Below are positions 6,271 through 8,010 of a stretch of 8,010 nucleotides of DNA, one piece after another. Positions within the stretch are counted from its first letter, which is position 1; every line of letters starts with the position of its first letter. The notes under the pieces are model-generated. The model saw only the letters and a list, made by a program, of their open reading frames with translations. It searched no databases and was not told where the DNA came from. The translations under genes and the position numbers were made by a program. Location of the stretch: contig DUGF01000003.1 in NCBI GenBank assembly GCA_013331535.1, forward strand, positions 1 to 8,010, written 5' to 3'. Source of the stretch: Microcaldota archaeon (GTDB lineage Archaea > Micrarchaeota > Micrarchaeia > Anstonellales > Bilamarchaeaceae).

Positions 6271-6681
6271 ATGCTCGTAATTGATGGAAACAAAAAGGTT
6301 TTTGGGCGAATGGCGACCCATGTTGCCAAAAAGCTCATTTTAGGAGAGGAAGTGCATGTAATTAATGCAGAAAGTATTCTGTTAACTGGTGATCCAGATA
6401 ACATAACCGATAAATATCTCGCAAGGCGATGGCTTCAACATAAGGGAACACCGGAAAAATCTCCAGCATGGCCAAGAGTACCGTCAATGCTTGTAAGAAG
6501 GATGATTCGTGGAATGCTTCCAAGAAAAAAAGCCAGCGGGCTTGCAGCATACAAACGTCTTCGCGTTTATATCGGTAATCCAAAAAACCTGTCTTCAAAT
6601 CTTGAGCTCAAGGAAGCAGTCTTTAAAGGAAAATGCAGGGCTCTTTCTATGAGAGAACTATGCCAGAGGTTGGGGTATTGA
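6271..6681 (+). CDS. rpl13: 50S ribosomal protein L13
   Basis: This large-subunit protein of 136 aa (family about 140-155) begins MLVIDGNKKVFGRMATHVAKKL and carries the VINAE strand, the ARRWLQHKGTPEKSP segment and the VRRMIRGMLPRKKASG helix-loop, all typical of archaeal L13. GAGGTG at 6260-6265 sits 5 nt before the ATG. The gene is 16 nt after rpl18e and 20 nt before rps9, consistent with one transcript. Nothing unusual is seen. Confidence 0.96.
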   Translation: MLVIDGNKKVFGRMATHVAKKLILGEEVHVINAESILLTGDPDNITDKYLARRWLQHKGTPEKSPAWPRVPSMLVRRMIRGMLPRKKASGLAAYKRLRVYIGNPKNLSSNLELKEAVFKGKCRALSMRELCQRLGY

Positions 6682-6701
6682 TATTCAGATGGTGATATTG
6701 C

Positions 6702-7412
6702 ATGACTGAACAAAAAACAGAAAACAAAACAGAAAATCACGAGGAAAAAAAGGTAGAACCCTCTCATAAAAGCGAGGAACACGTTCACGAAGAAAAACAG
6801 GTTCACAAAGAAGGTGAATCTCCAAGGGATGACAAGCCAAAGCAGGCAAAGCGTCCTGCGGCAAAGAAACCTGCAGTGGCAAAAGAAGCGCCTAAAGAAA
6901 GCAGCCAACCTGCAAAGGTATCTGCTTCAGCAGAACCCACAGTAATAACTGCAACATCCGAGAAACCTGTTGAAAAAGAAAAGAAAGCCCCTAAGAAAAG
7001 GGCAAAAAAGGGCGCAAACGCGATTGTGGCAAGGGGTAAAAGAAAAACTTCTGTTGCAAGAGCATCTATCAGAAAAGGTCGGGGTGTAGTCCGTATAAAT
7101 GGCCAGAATGTAACCGCACTGAATAATAAATATGTTCGTTCGATTATTCTTGAGCCGCTTAAGTTTGCTGGTGCAGATGCGGCATCCGTGGACATCAGCG
7201 TAAATGTGAATGGCGGAGGAATGATGGGCCAGGCTCAGGCAGTCAGAACTGCAATTGCACATGCAATCGTTCAATATTTTGATAATCAGGATATCAAGTC
7301 GCGCATGGTTGCTTATGACCGAACCTTGCTAGTGGAAGATTCAAGGAGAGTAGAATCCAAGAAATATCTTGGAAGAAAAGCAAGGGCAAGGTTCCAGAAA
7401 TCATATAGATAA
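6702..7412 (+). CDS. rps9: 30S ribosomal protein S9 with a long charged N-terminal extension
   Basis: The S9 core starts near residue 107 and includes ARGKRKTSVARA (110-121), GRGVVRINGQ, the NGGGMMGQAQAVRTAIAHAIV stretch and the invariant basic tail ending KSYR, which reaches the P-site tRNA region in known ribosomes. Archaeal S9 is usually about 132-135 aa; this product is 236 aa. Residues 1-106 are a low-complexity extension: acidic/Lys/His-rich at first (MTEQKTENKTE...), then Lys/Ala/Pro-rich (KPKQAKRPAAKKPAV...), with no predicted fold. The ATG at 6702 is well supported by GGTGAT at 6691-6696, 5 nt upstream. Residue composition of the extension recalls the basic tails of some ribosomal and histone-like proteins, but its role is unknown. 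rpoN follows 16 nt after the stop. Confidence 0.95.
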   Translation: MTEQKTENKTENHEEKKVEPSHKSEEHVHEEKQVHKEGESPRDDKPKQAKRPAAKKPAVAKEAPKESSQPAKVSASAEPTVITATSEKPVEKEKKAPKKRAKKGANAIVARGKRKTSVARASIRKGRGVVRINGQNVTALNNKYVRSIILEPLKFAGADAASVDISVNVNGGGMMGQAQAVRTAIAHAIVQYFDNQDIKSRMVAYDRTLLVEDSRRVESKKYLGRKARARFQKSYR

Positions 7413-7428
7413 TTATAGAGGTGTATCG

Positions 7429-7623
7429 ATGGAATTTTCAGTAAGGTGCTTTACATGCGGGTCGGTTATTGGCGATCTGTATGAAAAATATCTGGAAGGT
7501 TGCAAGGAAAAGAAACCGGCAGAAGTTCTTGATGCGCTTAGTGTTGAGCGCTTTTGCTGCAGAAGGATGTTTATATCTCATGTTGATGCGATAGGAACAA
7601 TATCAAAATATTCAAGAAAATAA
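7429..7623 (+). CDS. rpoN: DNA-directed RNA polymerase subunit N (Rpb10 homologue)
   Basis: RpoN is a small zinc-binding assembly subunit of archaeal RNA polymerase, homologous to eukaryotic Rpb10. The 64-aa product has the full length and the diagnostic zinc ligands: CFTC (Cys7, Cys10) and FCCRRM (Cys43, Cys44). The start is ATG 7429, preceded by GAGGTG at 7418-7423; a longer in-frame ORF from 7369 would overlap the end of rps9 and add residues foreign to the family. Linkage with L18e, L13 and S9 is the conserved archaeal arrangement. The companion rpoK is not seen between here and rps2. Its stop is 9 nt before the tRNA. Confidence 0.96.
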   Translation: MEFSVRCFTCGSVIGDLYEKYLEGCKEKKPAEVLDALSVERFCCRRMFISHVDAIGTISKYSRK

Positions 7624-7632
7624 AATGTTAAT

Positions 7633-7811
7633 GGGATCGTGAGGCAACCTGGCAACCTGCAAGCTTGGGGTGTTTGTTATCTGAGTTCAAGAGAGCCCTT
7701 TTGACAGATGTTTTAAAAGGACAAAAGTGCTTCACCCCCAAAGTCCTGAGGAAACACGCGTACAAAACGCAAAACTCAAGGCTGGGGACAGAACATATCT
7801 CGGCGATCCCA
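7633..7811 (+). tRNA. tRNA-Pro (anticodon GGG) with a T-loop intron
   Basis: Exon 1 is 7633-7690 and exon 2 is 7797-7811. The acceptor stem GGGATCG/CGATCCC is 7 perfect pairs, with A73 and no encoded CCA. The D-arm has U8, A14, A15, G18G19 and A21, with pairs 10-12/23-25 and a C13-A22 mismatch. The anticodon stem CAAGC/GTTTG (one G-U pair) encloses TTGGGGT, giving anticodon GGG and G37, as in tRNA-Pro. The variable loop is TTAT (U48 can pair with A15). The T-stem CTGAG/CTCGG forms only after removing 7691-7796, which restores the loop TTCAAAT. All standard tertiary contacts (8-14, 15-48, 18-55, 19-56, 54-58) are satisfied. It lies 9 nt after rpoN with no room for its own promoter, so it is probably processed from the ribosomal protein transcript. 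Confidence 0.92.
7691..7796 (+). other. tRNA intron, about 106 nt, between positions 58 and 59 of the T-loop
   Basis: The splice sites fit a bulge-helix-bulge: 4-bp central helix GTTC (7685-7688) with GAAC (7791-7794), 3-nt bulge AAG (7689-7691) cut after the second A, and 3-nt bulge ATA (7795-7797) cut after T7796. The inner helix is weak, so the motif is a relaxed one. The intron itself folds: CCTTTT (7697-7702) with AAAAGG (7715-7720), GGAC (7719-7722) or CCTGAG...CTCAAGG (7745-7750 with 7775-7781), and GCGT/ACGC (7758-7761 with 7767-7770). It is too short for a homing endonuclease gene. Exact ends could shift by a nucleotide or two. Confidence 0.8.
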
Positions 7812-7877
7812 ATTTATTATACTAAAATATACTAAGATATAGGGAACATTGGTGTACACACAACAGAAGTGATTTGC
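7812..7877 (+). promoter_or_regulatory. A/T-rich region before rps2, probable promoter
   Basis: TTTATTATA (7813-7821) and the tandem 10-mers ACTAAAATAT (7821-7830) and ACTAAGATAT (7831-7840) provide several TATA-like sites 35-65 nt before the rps2 ATG. A start of transcription near 7850 would give a leader of about 25 nt with GTGAT (7870-7874 region) as a weak ribosome-binding site. Whether rps2 also reads through from the upstream operon cannot be told from sequence. Confidence 0.4.
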
Positions 7878-8010
7878 ATGACTGATGAAAAAACAAAAGC
7901 AAGTTTGCTTGTAAAACAGGAAATGTATCTTGAGGCAGGTATCCATATCGGAACCAAGATTCGAACGTACGATATGAAGGAGTTTGTTTTCAAAAGAAGA
8001 GACGATGGTC
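7878..8010 (+). CDS. rps2: 30S ribosomal protein S2 (5' part; continues beyond the window)
   Basis: The 44 visible codons begin [21 protein letters not shown] and continue to the archaeal S2 hallmark [19 protein letters not shown] (residues 20-38) and RRDDG. Archaeal S2 is about 200-230 aa, so most of the gene lies outside. S2 binds late in small-subunit assembly near the head-body junction. The ATG at 7878 is preceded by AGTGAT about 4-9 nt upstream. Its position after rpoN and a tRNA matches the archaeal L18e-L13-S9-RpoN-S2 cluster. Confidence 0.95.
   Translation, partial: MTDEKTKASLLVKQEMYLEAGIHIGTKIRTYDMKEFVFKRRDDG

Noticed and set aside
6567..7274. Long antisense ORFs opposite rpl13 and rps9
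   Set aside because: They are Phe/Cys/Leu-rich mirror frames of Lys/Ala-rich coding sequence, with no ribosome-binding sites or family resemblance.
7369..7428. Longer RpoN overlapping the end of rps9
   Set aside because: The zinc-binding family begins right at MEF(x)VRCFTCG, and GAGGTG precedes ATG 7429.
7691..7796. Complete box C/D guide RNA within the tRNA intron
   Set aside because: A CTGA box D candidate exists, but no RUGAUGA-like box C precedes the complementary stretch.
7633..7811. RNase P RNA or another structured RNA, suggested by ACAGAA near the 3' end and a closing 7-bp stem
   Set aside because: There is no GAGGAAAGUCC-type region at the expected 5' position, whereas a tRNA-Pro with a T-loop intron explains both ends, all stems and the tertiary contacts.

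Overview
The window is archaeal chromosomal DNA. The evidence is the order rpl18e - rpl13 - rps9 - rpoN - tRNA - rps2, a CxxC...CC RpoN subunit, GGTGA/GAGGTG ribosome-binding sites about 5 nt before the starts, TTTAAAAA TATA boxes, and an intron-containing tRNA with no encoded CCA. A small-genome DPANN lineage such as Micrarchaeota or Diapherotrites is a plausible source, because of the tRNA intron in a non-anticodon position and the compact layout. That assignment is inference; the class cannot be fixed from this sequence alone.

Region 1 (1-3686) is an iron-sulfur cluster assembly (SUF) locus split into two divergent units. On the minus strand an Lrp/AsnC-type regulator (590-1021) is followed by sufC (ATPase, cut off by the window edge at 1). 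On the plus strand sufB (1133-2467) and sufD (2472-3686) lie 4 nt apart. The 111-bp divergent intergenic region holds a TATA-like box inside an inverted repeat, a reasonable operator for the regulator. SufB, SufC and SufD should form the SufBCD scaffold. No cysteine desulfurase or SufE/SufU partner is in the window.

Region 2 (3687-5590) carries one gene of unknown function, a 605-aa protein with a twin-arginine signal peptide and a possible lipobox. It looks leaderless and unrelated to its neighbours.

Region 3 (5591-5906) has no confident gene. It holds a short stretch resembling the 5' part of rps2, a TATA-like box, and then a run of strong inverted repeats up to the rpl18e start.

Region 4 (5907-8010) is the conserved ribosomal protein / RNA polymerase cluster: L18e, L13, S9 (with a lysine-rich N-terminal extension of about 105 aa), RpoN, a tRNA-Pro(GGG), and the start of S2. 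The tRNA is the most notable item. Its T-loop is interrupted by an intron of about 106 nt, and removing it restores a canonical TTCAAAT loop and a complete T-stem.
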